From Blasia pusilla (lineage: Eukaryota > Marchantiophyta > Marchantiopsida > Blasiales), in assembly GCA_050084515.1 (NCBI GenBank), contig CM114271.1, positions 19,592,001 through 19,656,000 on the forward strand: 64,000 bases of DNA, in the 5' to 3' direction. Under the pieces are notes generated by a model. It ran no database searches and was not told where the DNA came from. It worked only from the letters and a program-made list of their open reading frames with translations. The stretch's first letter is position 1. Every line of letters begins with the position of its first letter. The position numbers and the translations under genes were made by a program. This document shows, in pieces, positions 32,438 through 44,109 of the stretch.

Positions 32438-33988
32438 CTTTATGTTAGGTCCCTTCTTTTGACATAACTTAATTCCTTGCTTTAAACATGCACATGTCAA
32501 AAGGAGAGGAGATCTCAAAGGACATGTGTCAACAACATGGGGAGGGATTTTGTAAACCTATCCTCTCTTAATAGTGTAGATAATGAGCCATATCCCTTTG
32601 AGCAACAAACACCTATCGGCTTGATGCCAGTCCTCTACGGTGATCCCTCACTATGACATCAATCCAATCTTACTAGCTTTGAGTGAATGGGTATATAAGT
32701 AATACATGGAATGGTATGTTAATCGTACTTCTAATTCTTGAGTTCACTTGGGGGTTAGTTGAGTTATTGGGCATTTTAGGAAAATGATGGATGATTTAAA
32801 TAATCTATCATTTCTAACATGTGCATCACATGGGCATCGACTAGTGATAGTATAGATGGAGAATCTATTGGAACACCAAGGAAAAAAAAAGAAAAAGGGG
32901 GGACTCCTATAGGGTATATATACGAGTAATAATCCTTGATCAATCCAAAACAAATAATATAGATTTGTTAGAAATCACTAGAAGCTTGTGAAAGGAATCT
33001 AGATATGAACCTCATTCAAAATCAATCTTCAATTTCCCATCCCTACCAAGTTACTTTCACTTACGATACTATCTTGGATATTGTAAATCCTTAAATAGAA
33101 AAAAGAATATCAAGTTGTCAATTCTATATAAAGATCGGTAGCTCTACCTCGAATATATATAACTTTATTCATTTATCTCAAAGCAATAACTTAAGAGAGT
33201 CAAATTAAAATATTTTTTAGGATAAAAAAATGGATGGTATATATGATTAAACTCAACTTACTCTGATTCCATATCAAACATCGATGTCCCTCTGAACACA
33301 CCTCGTCCCCTCCCGTCTCATTTTGAAACTCAATTTGGTAGATATTATTATCTATTGGAAGGAATTAATATCACTTATCATTAGGTGTTGAATAGCATCT
33401 ACCTTCTCCATAAATGTGAGTCAACTTTCTCATGGGAGCCAACTTTAGAAAAAAAAAAGATTCCTCTAAAGAAGAGACAGTTGGACATCTCACCCTTATG
33501 TGTATATTAGACTCCTAGTTTTTTTATTTCCAAGGTCTTATGGATTCTCTATGCCCTATTGTGTTTCTCCATATTCTTTTTTACGAGTCTAGAAATACAA
33601 CCTAACTCTAAAAGAATTTGGGCCCCACAAATTGATGCTCCTTGTTTATCAATTCTTGATATTTTTCTCTCTTCTGCTACCCTTATAATTTTCTCAATAG
33701 TATTGCGGATCTACGCATGGGCTTGCAATCTCTAACCCCAAGCCTCCTCATATTATGATTCCTACATCATCTGCATGAACATAGTTGAGCCAAATTGATC
33801 TCCTTTGATCTTTTCATAGTAGGGGCAAGTTTATAAGTTTTCGCATATGGCTTGAGCATTGAGACTTCTTTCTTGCAATTCCAAGTGAAGACATAATGAG
33901 ACTCTTAATAGCTACTAGTAAGATGCTTGTGCGATGCACGGGTGAAGTAAGGTAGTATAAAAGCAAGATACGTTTTATAAAATTTATT

Positions 33989-36160
33989 TCATCTTAATAT
34001 TTCTTTATGCACTATATTTCGCATGTAGTTACCTTCTTTATTTGAATGTTCATCCCTTCCAATGGTAATGCGGATGGAACTTTTCTTTCCTACTCTAGAT
34101 AATGCTACATACAATTGACCATGAGAAAATACAGGAGTAGGCAAGTAAATGCCAACCTTTTGCAAAGTTTGACCTTGAGACTTATTAATAGTCATAGCAA
34201 AAGCCGACCTAATAGGGAATTGAAATCTACGTAAATCAAATGGCAAACCGGAATCTGATGCAATCAATGGAATACGTGGAATAAAATGCGCTCTCCAATA
34301 TTCTTCCCAGTGATAATTTCAGCATCGATGCAATGTCTCATAAATCCACGAATCACCAATCTTGTCCCGTTTGGTTGTCCATGTGATCCATTCATGTTTC
34401 GTAAGAGCATAATTGGTGCACCAATCTTCAAACACAAACGATGCGGAGGAAGTCCAGAAGGCAAGCATGTGTTCAAGAATTTAGTTGGGTAGATATGACT
34501 CATCCCCTCATTCGGAATAGAATCCACGCTCTCATAAATAAGCTCCTATACACAATGTGTAATGAATTAGTGAGAAAATGTAATATTAGAATCCAAACTT
34601 CACTGACCACATATTGATAGAAGTACAAAGGAGATAAGTCTAAAGGATTATCTCTCCAGGGAACCGAGACATAACGTCTGTATTTATGTCATCAACATCT
34701 TTATTTCTTAGAGTTAAAATAGCCGTATCTCTTATGAAATCAATGTCATGGAATCGGCTATGAAAATTGCCATACATCAAATCAATAAGATCACATATCT
34801 TGTTACTATTAGTAATAATTTCAAATGATAATCGTATGAAGTCTTCTCCCAAATGAGGATGTAAAGGTACACGAACCTCTCCCACTTCCAATAACCAATC
34901 AACAAAAGTTTTTTGTTCATCACGCAAATGACCATCCAACCTTTGAACTCTCATGTTTGTTTTCAACTTCATGACCCTTACATTAGACCAAAGAAATGAT
35001 CTTGTTATGGTGGCTTGGATGATTTGCGGCCGATCCCCATGGCGAATAACGGGGAAGACTTGACGAAAATCTCCACCAAATACCATAAGTTTTCCACCGA
35101 ATGATAATTGCCGTAAATCATCCAAAAAAACTTCCATGATATCCTATAAGGTTCGATTCACGGCCTCAAAGGCATGACGATGAGCCTTAGGTGCCTCGTC
35201 CCATATAATGAGCATTGCCTCACAGATTAAGCACGCTCCATCACTATCGACCGATAAACTACCAGGAAAAAGGGAAGAAAATTAGAAGCTGAAATAATTT
35301 GAGTAATTAAATTATATTTGATGTATTAATATGATTGAACCTAATTAGAACAACTTATGGCACTTACTTGCAAGTAGAGCTTTCATGAAGATTAATGGGG
35401 ATCTTGAAGCGCGAATGAGCAATACGTACTCTGTCTAACAATAGGGCAACTATACCAGATGATGCTACAGCCAAAGCTATACCTCTAGCGCTCCTTACAC
35501 TTGCAAGGAGAAGATTATATAATTTTTTTTTCTAGTTCCACCCGGACCATCGATGAAAAAAACTTTTGGAGATGGTGGAGCATTCGCGCATATTTGATCA
35601 AGCTCATCATGTATAGCGTCCCATATTATGCGTTGTCCTTCGTTTAGACATGCTTCTCCCAATTGCACTTGCTCAAATAATTCTTCCGTGTCATATGATA
35701 GCTCTTGTTCCTCCAAATATGAGTGTGAATGAAGGCTTTTGAAATTAGCTTGGGGCATATTTGGGAAGTCAGATAGTCTCTTTCCTTGATCTTGTAAATA
35801 ATAATGGACTTCTAATAATGCGATATTAATGATAGCATCATTAATAGGAAGATTGGGAATTCCTGTTTTTTGTAATGGAAGAGTTCTCAATATAAGTAAG
35901 ATGGAAAATATTTATACTATTAGGAAGAAAAAAATTTATGTAAGGAATGTTAGTATTGGATTCTTACCTGACGTCGTTCATATAAGAGATCTTCTACCAA
36001 CGGAACCAAGAACTGACTCCATAATGTTGCAAGTTGGGCAGGTGTGTTGTAAGCTAGAATGATTGCAAAGAGACGGCGTAGTGAAGAACTCGTACAAATT
36101 ATGGAAGCTTCTTCAAAGCAGGTAAACATCTCCCTATCATCCTTGAGAAGTCCCAATTAG
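33989..36160 (-). pseudogene. Helitron PIF1-like helicase domain
   Basis: This superfamily 1 helicase domain would unwind DNA during rolling-circle transposition. From high to low coordinates the visible blocks are EEASIICTSSSLRRLFAIIL (36100), CLNEGQRIIWDAIHDELDQI with a damaged Walker A (FFIDGPGGTRKK; relatives read GGTGKT), IIWDEAPKAHRHAFEAV (Walker B), and LMVFGGDFRQVFPVIRHGD with MKLKTNMRVQ. After these come LKIGAPIMLLRNMNGSHG, PNGTRLVIRGF, and the C-terminal FAMTINKSQGQTLQKVGIYL with HGQLYVALSRV. Stops and shifts separate the blocks (near 35505, 35150, 34640 and 34530), and the Walker A lysine context is altered, so no active helicase can be made. Confidence 0.88.
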
Positions 36161-38381
36161 ATAGCAGCCTCCTTGAATGTTGGACATAATATCCCATGAA
36201 CAATTCTCAAGCTTTCATATGGAGTTGCTCCTCGAACATGATGGAGGAGTAATCTCAACCAAGGTTGTTCTCCTTCGCATGTGACAAAGTGAGAAAAATT
36301 AGCTCAACTATCTATATATAAAAGAAAATGGGTGAGGCTAGTAAATATATAAGTAAAAGTAAGTGTATATAGCCAACTTTTAAGTATTTACAAGGATGAG
36401 TAAGGTATTAGCGGCCAATGGGATGGCCACAATCATCAAATTTTTTTACCCGAGGAATCCATCTCTTATTACTCCAACGATAATATGAAGAAAACTCTAT
36501 ATATAGATATGGTCGAGTAGTGGAGTCAGATAGATTGGTTGCAAACCATCGCGTCAGAGTTGTCTCTCTATTTAGTTGTAAAATATCTTGAGGAAGGTCA
36601 ACATCATTGAAGTAGACTATTTGTTGCTTCAGAAGATGAACTGCTAATCTCTCAATACTTGGAAGTTCAACATGTAGAGAAAACTTGAAGAGACGCCAAC
36701 ATGCTTCTAAAGAAGATATATATCTGGAATTTTTTTTTTCGAAAAATTCAAGTAAGGAGAATGAACATGATGGATAAGTAATAGAATATAATACATAACA
36801 TCAATGAAGTAGCGGAATCATACCGTGCATCAAGATATGATGTCTCGTCAACAACCTCAATTGTATTAGGTGTATCCATGTCCTTTGAAAACTTAAATGA
36901 CACCGCATCTGATCCCTTATAAACGTATTTGTAGAAGTACTCGACGGCATAAATTATACTTGTGATTTCAAGATTAATGTGACAATCAAAGAGGGTGCAT
37001 AACGTAGGATTATATGGCACAACCCAACAGTTATCCAATGAATGTTGGCTCTTAATTATCGCCCTCCCATTCTCCAATCTACAAAAACATGGTAACAAAA
37101 CATGAATATGCTTTCCAATACTACATGGGCATCATATGCCTTACAATAATAAAGATAAACCAAGATTAAAGAATCCTTACTTGCGATAGATCGGATAATC
37201 ATCTTCTGTCTCTGTAGAGTTCGCCGCAAAAGCCTTAGGATAGCCTTTGGTACATTTTTTTGTTTCCTTATCCATACATGGTGCATTTGGATTTAATGTC
37301 CAAATGGACCATGAACCATACAATTCGCAATAGTAGAATACAACCTTGGATGGGTGTATTGATCAAGGATTTTTGCTGAAATAATACGATCATAATCATG
37401 TGTGGTACGTGGTTTATCCTCCCGTCCTAATATAATAAGAACATGCACATGCGACAAACCTCTTTTTTGGAATTCCACCGCATGGATGCATCCTCTAACT
37501 CATCCCAATATTTTCTTCTTGATGATAAGTCTTAACAACTCCTTCTTCTTTTTCTCAAAAACTCGCATGACCAAATCTGGTCAGTCCGCAACTGATTGAC
37601 CAGGTAATAAGGCTGATGTAATCTCCTCCCACTTTGGATTGCATATCATAGTAAAAAATTAGTCTGGCTTCCCCAAATGTCTTACAATTACCATTGCATC
37701 TTGATACAATTGATGCATGTGACGTGACTCTCCAGTAAAAGAAGAAGGTAATATAATACGCTTCCCGAACCTCCGACTATCCACATCATGTCGATGCATG
37801 GCATCTTTTACACCTTGATATAATTCAGCCCTTAACTCCTTTTGATTCAAGCAAACCCACGACAATCGTTGCATCTCTATAGTGGCATAGAGGTCAACTA
37901 TATATTCTTGAGTAAGTCGACCAAACCGTAATAAGCGATTGTCATCTTCACCTCCAATCTGCGTTTGAAGTCCAAAACATGCAAATTGCAAGGCTGTAAC
38001 ACTCTTTGTTTTCCTTTCCTCAAAAATATCACCATCAACTCTTTCCTCATCCATCCAATATTTTTTGAGGTTGCAGGTGTCCCTCCTCATGAATAATCGG
38101 CCCAATCGATCAAATTCTCTATGGCCTTCAATCCTCCCAAAGGGTATTCCAGGACGCCAACCTGCTTCACCATAGATAAATAGTAGAACAAAATAAAGTG
38201 GAATCTATGCTTCATTGAGGTCTGATATACGCTTCACTCCTCCTCCATGTAGTCCTACAATTATATCACGATAGTTGTCGTGCGAATCCACATCGTCATA
38301 CAACATACATCTTTGACATACCATACTCACATACATACATAACATAGACGAGAGCATCCACAAACACAAGTGTACCACAAC

Positions 38382-38650
38382 TGAAATCCGTGAAAGACCT
38401 ACTGTCATAAAACACGTATAGAATCACATACAATCGAGCCAAACCCACTCCACAATGGGAGAATCTAGGTCGAAGCTTGCGGGAAACACCATAGCCAAGA
38501 GCTCTACTCACTACCAAGGCTAACTCCCAACGCAACAGGGTCAACTCAAAGAACTAACTGTTCTTTGAGTGCACCCCACCTTATATCCTCCAACCTAAGA
38601 GCGGGCCCTAATGGAAAAGTCACCCTCCACTGAGTAACCCCCAACCCTAT
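38382..38650 (-). repeat. LTR module B, left copy
   Basis: 269 bp beginning TGAAATCCGTGAAAGACCTA, nearly identical to 39802-40070 and related to 10677-10932. It includes a small stem TCAAAGAAC/GTTCTTTGA. Confidence 0.93.
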
Positions 38651-39801
38651 TCTAACGCAATAGCTACTCCGCCGCGGGTTGATGACATGCTAATCAAACT
38701 TGCAGCACCTGAAAATATCACCTGCATGGAGAGGCTACACTATACTATGCTCTACAGGTCCATCAACCAAAAACCTGAGATGCATAAAGTGCCTAACACC
38801 TCTCCCAACAGCACCAAATGAGCTACAACAGTGTGTACACTAGCATAGTTAAGAACTCAACAGTTAAGCGTCTTCCAAGCAGAATAGCCCAAAGATGGGT
38901 GACTAGTTATGCAACACTCAAATCACAAATCCTGCAAAAAATGCCTCACGCCCAAGCTTGCTTGCTTGCTTGCTCCTTGCTCCTTACTCCGCCTCTCACG
39001 CCCACTCGCCCCGAGCTACCACGAGTTGCCTCGAAGCCTCGAAGCCTCGAGAAATGCTCGAGACATGCCCCGTTCGCCGTGCTTCACTATGGAGAGAGGC
39101 CCAACCAGGGCGCCCCCAATGGGATAGGCGTCTCCAACAATGTACGAGTCACCAACCAACCAGCCCCTCCGATCCGCTATCCACCATAGCCAGACCTTGA
39201 GCTAGTCCGCGAAATTTTGATCAGCAATTACTCCGCAAATCCTCAACCAAAATGGAATCTATTTCAACCAGAATTCAATTGACCACCACAGCTATCTCTC
39301 CACAAAAAATCAGCTATAACCAAACTCTTACTCCGAGCTAAAAATCAGACAAACTTGCTGTCCATACATCTCCAGAATCGCAAATCCGACAGCGCTTCCG
39401 CCCAGTTTCATGCACGCAGAAATCCGCAACGCTCCACACACTCAAGCAGACAGCTTCACATGAGATCACAATACAAGTAGCAACAAGAACCTCTCACCCG
39501 ATCTGGATGAACTTCAACAGAGCTTCCGCACTCCAAGCTCTCCACATCAGAAAACCGTCGAACACAAACCAGAATCTTCAATCCTTGATAATTTCCAACT
39601 CCCTTGACGAAATCCGGCAATCTAAAGTGTGTTGGAAAGATCTCAAAAAGACGTTTCTTTCCCAACCAACCACGCACCAGATTCACACCTCCAAAATAGG
39701 CCACAAGCCATGAACATCCACGCCTGAGTACACAATCAGCCCTAACCAGATCCTACTGATCCACAATCGAAGCTACAATCGATCTACGTCAGTTCTTTGA
39801 G

Positions 39802-40070
39802 TGAAATCCGTGAAAGACCTACTGTCATAAAACACGTATAGAATCACATACAATCGAGCCAAACCCACTCCACGATGGGAGAATCTAGGTCGAAGCTTGC
39901 GGGAAACACCATAGCCAAGAGCTCTACTCACTACCACGGCTAACTCCCAACGCAATAGGGTCAACTCAAAGAACTAATTGTTCTTTGAGTGCACCCCACC
40001 TTATATCCTCCAACCTAAGAGCGGGCCCTACTGGAAAAGTCATCCTCCACTGAGTAACCCCCAACCCTAT
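39802..40070 (-). repeat. LTR module B, right copy
   Basis: Direct repeat of 38382-38650, offset by exactly 1420 bp with no indels. It is followed by module C (40071-40169), which the left copy lacks. Confidence 0.93.
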
Positions 40071-41440
40071 GTATGAAATCGCATCTCTACTCAGACACTG
40101 CGGCCCTACGTAAGGTATGGTCTCTACTAGCACACTATACTCTAAGACATAATCCGTATGGTCATGACATAGTCAACATCTTCACTACTATCACTCGACA
40201 AAATAGCCGCAACCTCATATGCAATTGGTAAGTTATAACGCTTAGCATTGAGACCTCTCTTACTTGCCTTGAGGATGATCCTCATATTAAGGTCAGTTGC
40301 TTCATATGCCATATGACAAAAGATCTTGACATATGGGTTGCATTCATGTAACGTGTCTTGTAGCCCTCTCAAAATATCTATATTAAGATTATAAAATCTA
40401 GACATAACTCTTCCACGATTCTCCAATTCATTTGTAGTATCATGGATATAGAGTTGAGCAAATTGGGGATGACCCCCTATATCAGAATGTAAGGGTCCAA
40501 TAGAATGATAGATTCCGTTTGGACCCTAAAGTGACCAGTGCCACCTATTTGTTCATTTACATACACTCCAATAGATGCAAGTTGAAGCGCAGAATTATAA
40601 GCTCTAGCATTTGCAAGGAAATGAAGAATTCTAGGACCAACATTTGATATCAAGGATTCCACGAAAGGAGGAGATGATTTCAAAAGTGGTAAATGTATTC
40701 TCCCATGGCCACAACACATGCCATATGGTGAGTCACTAAACTTGATACCTTTCACTCTTTCACATCTTAAACGTAAAGCATGACATGATGGACATATCTC
40801 TGTCATGGAACCCAAGGTATGACGACCGGTGATACGATTTAAACTCCCTCGTAATCTCAACTTCTTAATGTCACTTTCTTGGAAATTGGGTCTTCTTACA
40901 AGATTCAGTAAGGTATTTAATCTTACAACCCTCTGAACAACAAACAACGTAGCAAGGAGGAGTTCATCTTCAACTTGTGTTTGTTGTGCTAAGATTTCCT
41001 TGCGACCGGCACGCCTTTTTTGTTGTGCGTTTGCACGCATCAATCTTCGGAATTCGTGCAAATCTGGAGGGTTTGATGGAAGAGGAAGTGTGTGCAACAA
41101 ACAGGGCATTGCATAATTAAAAATCTAAACATGCATCATCGTGTAAATAGAAATAACGCACAAAACAAAGGTGCTTACATTAGAGATGTGTTCTTCGATC
41201 CTACAATTTGGATCCCCGTGATCGGTTGCAAAATTGGTATATTTGTGATAACATCTAGTGGCCGTCTCTCTATGTTTGGTAATAATCGGCCCATACTCCC
41301 CATCTACATCACACACGGAAAAACTATGAATTAAACTTGAGAAGAGAAATGAAGTGAAATAAAATATTAAAAATAAAATTTTAGAAATTGAAGGTGAAAG
41401 GTATAGATTGAATGCAAAGGAACAATGAAAAAGAGACATT

Positions 41441-42030
41441 CGTACGCCGCCCTCTTTTTTTGAAATTATTTATTTTAGAATAAATAAAAAAACAGAAATA
41501 ATTCAAACAAAATTTGTCACATTCAAACAAAATTTGGAAGACATATAATGAAAAATTTTACGAAATACAAAGCTTGGAAAGGAAAAATTGCTACCCTAAG
41601 GAAAAGAAATGATGAAAATGAAACTAGCAAAAATTAGATGGGTCTATTTCTCATTTTTTTCAAAAAATAAAAAATAAAATAGAAGAGATAGAAAATTATG
41701 AAAATTAAATGGGGAAAAATGGGGAAAATTTTTTGATGGGAAGAAAAAAGGGAAAAAGGGGGTAAATTTGAGAAAATTCAAAATTTTAAATGGAAAATTT
41801 TAAATATATGAAAATTAAATTACAATTAGGTTAGGGATAGGTTCGGTGGCCCAAACCTAACCCTACCCTAACCCCAACTCCCGACCCTACCGGCCGCTGC
41901 CTCCTCTGCAGATCGTACGGAGGAGGCGGCGGCGAGTAGGGTCCAACGGTCCACTTCGTGTGGACCGTTAGATATGTCCTTGGACGGCTGGGGTCAGGCC
42001 AGCCGCCGCCCATGGCTCCTCCCTCCTACC
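41441..42030. other. A-rich then GC-rich spacer
   Basis: The first 400 bp are A-rich with GGGGAAAAAT motifs. The last 150 bp switch to GC-rich sequence with CCTAACCCTACCCTAACCCC (telomere-like but irregular) and a CGGCGGCG stretch. No gene was recognised. The base-composition switch near 41840 may mark an element boundary. Confidence 0.45.
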
Positions 42031-42560
42031 CCCTTCGACTCTCCCGCTCCCACCCTCCCTCGCCCGCACTCTTTTTCGCCTTACTCTCCTCCGCTCTGTC
42101 TCCCCCGCCCTCTCTTACCCCTCCACTTTTCGCACACTGGATGGAAACAAGCTATGGGTTTGTTGAGGCACTTGAGTGCCTCTCGTGCTCTCTTGCTCTC
42201 ACTCTCCCCCGCTCTCTTTTTCGCCTTACTCCCTCCGTTGTGTCTCCTCCCCTCTCTCTCCCCCGCCCTCTCTTACCCCTCCGCTTTTCGCACACTGGAT
42301 GGAAACAGGCTATGGGTTTGTTGAGGCACTTGAGTGCCTCTCGTGCTCTCATGCTCGGCTCTTCGTGCATAGTTTGGCCTTACTCTCTTCCCCTCTCTCT
42401 CCCTTGCTCTCTCTTACCCCTCCAATTTTCGCACACTTCCCCCCACTTTTCCTTCGTGCACTCAAGGAGGCTATCGTTGGATCGAAACATGCTATGGGTT
42501 TGTTGAGGCACTTGAGTGCCTCTCGTGCTCTCTTGCTCTCATGCTTGGTTATGATGTTCT
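42030..42560. repeat. Pyrimidine-rich tandem repeat, three copies
   Basis: The core GCTATGGGTTTGTTGAGGCA with CTTGAGTGCCTCTCGTGCTC recurs near 42150, 42310 and 42490, separated by CT-rich spacers of 95-125 bp. This explains the overlapping long ORFs here. Confidence 0.9.
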
Positions 42561-42942
42561 ACCCTTGAGTGCCTCGTGCCAAGATCTTGGCTTCTGGGTT
42601 CGTTTCGTGCACAGTTCGGAGCAGGAGCAGGGCTTCAAGCATAGTTCGTCTTGGGAGGGTGGCTTAACATTTACCCTTCTGTGCGCGCTTTAGGGTTTAG
42701 TATGTGTAGCTGGAATGGAGCGGGAGTTTAGTTGGGTTCCCATCTTGCAATTTTTGTTGCTGGCTTGTGATCGTGCTCTAGTGTTCCGGGTTTCTTACTA
42801 TGAGCGCGCCTAGTGCCATCGCTTTATGTTTTCAGTTCAGGGTTTCTTAGTATGAGCACGCCTAGTGCCATCGCTTTGAGATTTCAGCTTAACAATTTCA
42901 ATTTATGTCTCTATATTAAGTTCGGCCCCTGATTTCACGTCA

Positions 42943-43250
42943 ATGTCTCTTGGGTTTCAATGGAGAAAGGGGCCCCATTTCTGTGCTAAAATCGCAGCAA
43001 ACCTAGTTCCGCCAACAACCCTAAGTGTGCTCTATAGCTTGCTGAAGGCTCTTCTCTATCTCCCTTCATCCCGGACTTCACTTCTACCAATAGTCCATAG
43101 CGCGCTCTCTAGTGCGCTTACAGCTGTACCCCCGGATTTTGATCTCAACCGCGGCCTTCCTACTTAGTGTCTCAGCCCTGGCCTTCCTGCTTAGATTTAG
43201 ATCAGGTGATACAAGCCATCATTCGCGGCTTTCCTTTGAAGGTAAGATTC
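42943..43250 (+). repeat. Direct repeat, copy 1 (about 300 bp)
   Basis: This matches 43627-43935. Shared phrases include AACCTAGTTCCGCCAACAAC, CTTCATCCCGGACTTCACTT and TTCGCGGCTTTCCTTTGAAG. Both copies stay open in one plus frame (YSLLKALLYLPSSRTSLLP in copy 1), but I recognise no protein. Confidence 0.9.
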
Positions 43251-43626
43251 AAGTGCTTCGTCCGACAGGGATGGCAGAAGTCGCCTACAAATTGTCTCGT
43301 GTTTTAAGGTTCAAATGCTTTCTCCGTGGTCTGATTGGGCATGTCTATTTCAAGACGTTCTACCTATTAACTTTACTATCTGTGGGAACACTTTTAATGT
43401 TCTAACGCGAAAAGGGACTCTGGTCATGGAGCATCAAATGTAGTCCGAGCTAATATATGGGCATCATGAGTGCGCCTTTCCCGTCCGGGATGATAATTTG
43501 GATCAGCCTGCTTTAGGTAGGACTTCTTAGCCTAGCTCACGGACCTCTCGTACACTTTCGGATGTCAGAAATTTGTGTCTCCCCTTGGGTATACTAATCT
43601 TGCCATTTGAACTTCCGAGCTGCCAC

Positions 43627-43935
43627 CATCTCTCTCGGGTTTCAATGTAGAAAGGGGCCCCATTTCTTTGCTGAAATCGTAGCAAACCTAGTTCCGCCAA
43701 CAACCCTAAGTGCGCTCTATAGCTTGCTGAAGGCTGTTCTCTATCTCCCTTCATCCCGGACTTCACTTCTGCCAAAAGCCCATAGGGCGCTCTCTAGTGC
43801 GCTTACGGCTATACCACCGGATTTTGTTCTCAACCGCGGCCTTCCTACTTAGTGTCTCAACCGCGGCCTTCCTGCTTAGATTTAGATCAGGTGATTGAAG
43901 TCATCATTCGCGGCTTTCCTTTGAAGGTAAGATTC
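43627..43935 (+). repeat. Direct repeat, copy 2
   Basis: Second copy of 42943-43250, offset about 685 bp, with scattered substitutions including non-synonymous ones in the shared open frame. Confidence 0.9.
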
Positions 43936-44109
43936 AGGTTGGGTCCATGACATTTTACATGATAGGCTAGAGTACTCAAGCGGAGTACTTTGATAGTGAA
44001 ATATGACAGTCGTACACATCTTCAAATTCATCTCAAGTTGCTTTCATTTTCAAGTAAATCTTACATGTCAGAGGTCCTCAAAGAACTCATGAACTATATC
44101 TGATTGAAT

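Larger units (their letters stand above)
31973..33914. other. No gene recognised between hypothetical ORF and Helitron
   Basis: This contains an inverted repeat and a CT microsatellite (listed separately). It also contains a Helitron-like 5' end motif on the minus strand near 32580 (ATCTACACTATTAAGAGAGG read leftwards) without a partner. The remainder is AT-rich with only short ORFs. Confidence 0.45.
38276..40169 (-). mobile_element. 1.9-kb LTR-derived insertion in the Helitron, with TAGT target duplication
   Basis: The insertion runs from TGTCGTGCG (38276) to GGTCATGACA (40169), giving TG...CA ends, and is flanked by TAGT (38272-38275 and 40170-40173; ATAGT if one base is shared). It carries a 269-bp direct repeat (38382-38650 and 39802-40070, about six differences by eye). 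Its left 35 bases resemble module A and its right 99 bases are module C of the Ty3 element at 8527-11031. No coding region was found; ORFs of 60-120 codons inside show no motif. It could be a solo LTR with an internal duplication or a small non-autonomous LTR element with unequal ends. Confidence 0.8.
36748..41109 (-). pseudogene. Helitron N-region and Rep (HUH) nuclease, split by an insertion
   Basis: Rep nicks and joins single strands during Helitron movement. The N-region (41109-40477) has CPSCHALRLRCERVKG and MCCGHGRIHLPLLKS, typical of Helitron zinc-finger-like starts. The next block (40477-40170) runs FYNLNIDILRGLQDTLHECN to SSDSSEDVDY, where the insertion 38276-40169 interrupts it. Removing the insertion and one target copy continues in frame with RDIIVGLHGGGVKRISDLNE. 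Later blocks carry RLSWVCLNQKELRAELYQG, the HUH motif in GLSHVHVLII, the KCTKGYPKAF-type segment near 37230, and the tyrosine motif YFYKYVYKG near 36940. Several stops (near 38210, 37665 and 37500) show decay. Confidence 0.88.
33915..41440 (-). mobile_element. Decayed autonomous Helitron
   Basis: Helitrons move by rolling-circle replication using one protein with Rep and helicase domains. On the minus strand the order is zinc-finger N-region, Rep (HUH), then PIF1-like helicase, followed by a 3' end at 33915. There a short stem (GTGCATCGCAC) precedes CTTACTAG and the next base is T, exactly as in Helitrons. The 5' end was not located; the value given is where coding similarity and nearby unique sequence end. 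A 1.9-kb LTR-type insertion (38276-40169) is nested in it. The coding region carries many stops and at least one plausible intron (donor near 37180). Confidence 0.85.

Noticed and set aside
38818-39200. Three overlapping ORFs inside the LTR-type insertion
   Set aside because: They arise from a GC-richer stretch with short GCTT and CGAAGCCT repeats and share no motif with Gag or Pol.
41855-41880. Interstitial telomere candidate (CCTAACCC runs)
   Set aside because: The repeat is irregular, only about three copies long, and does not match the regular plant heptamer.
41958-42568. Several overlapping ORFs of 115-180 codons
   Set aside because: They read low-complexity Ser/Leu/Pro peptides from pyrimidine-rich tandem repeats in all frames.
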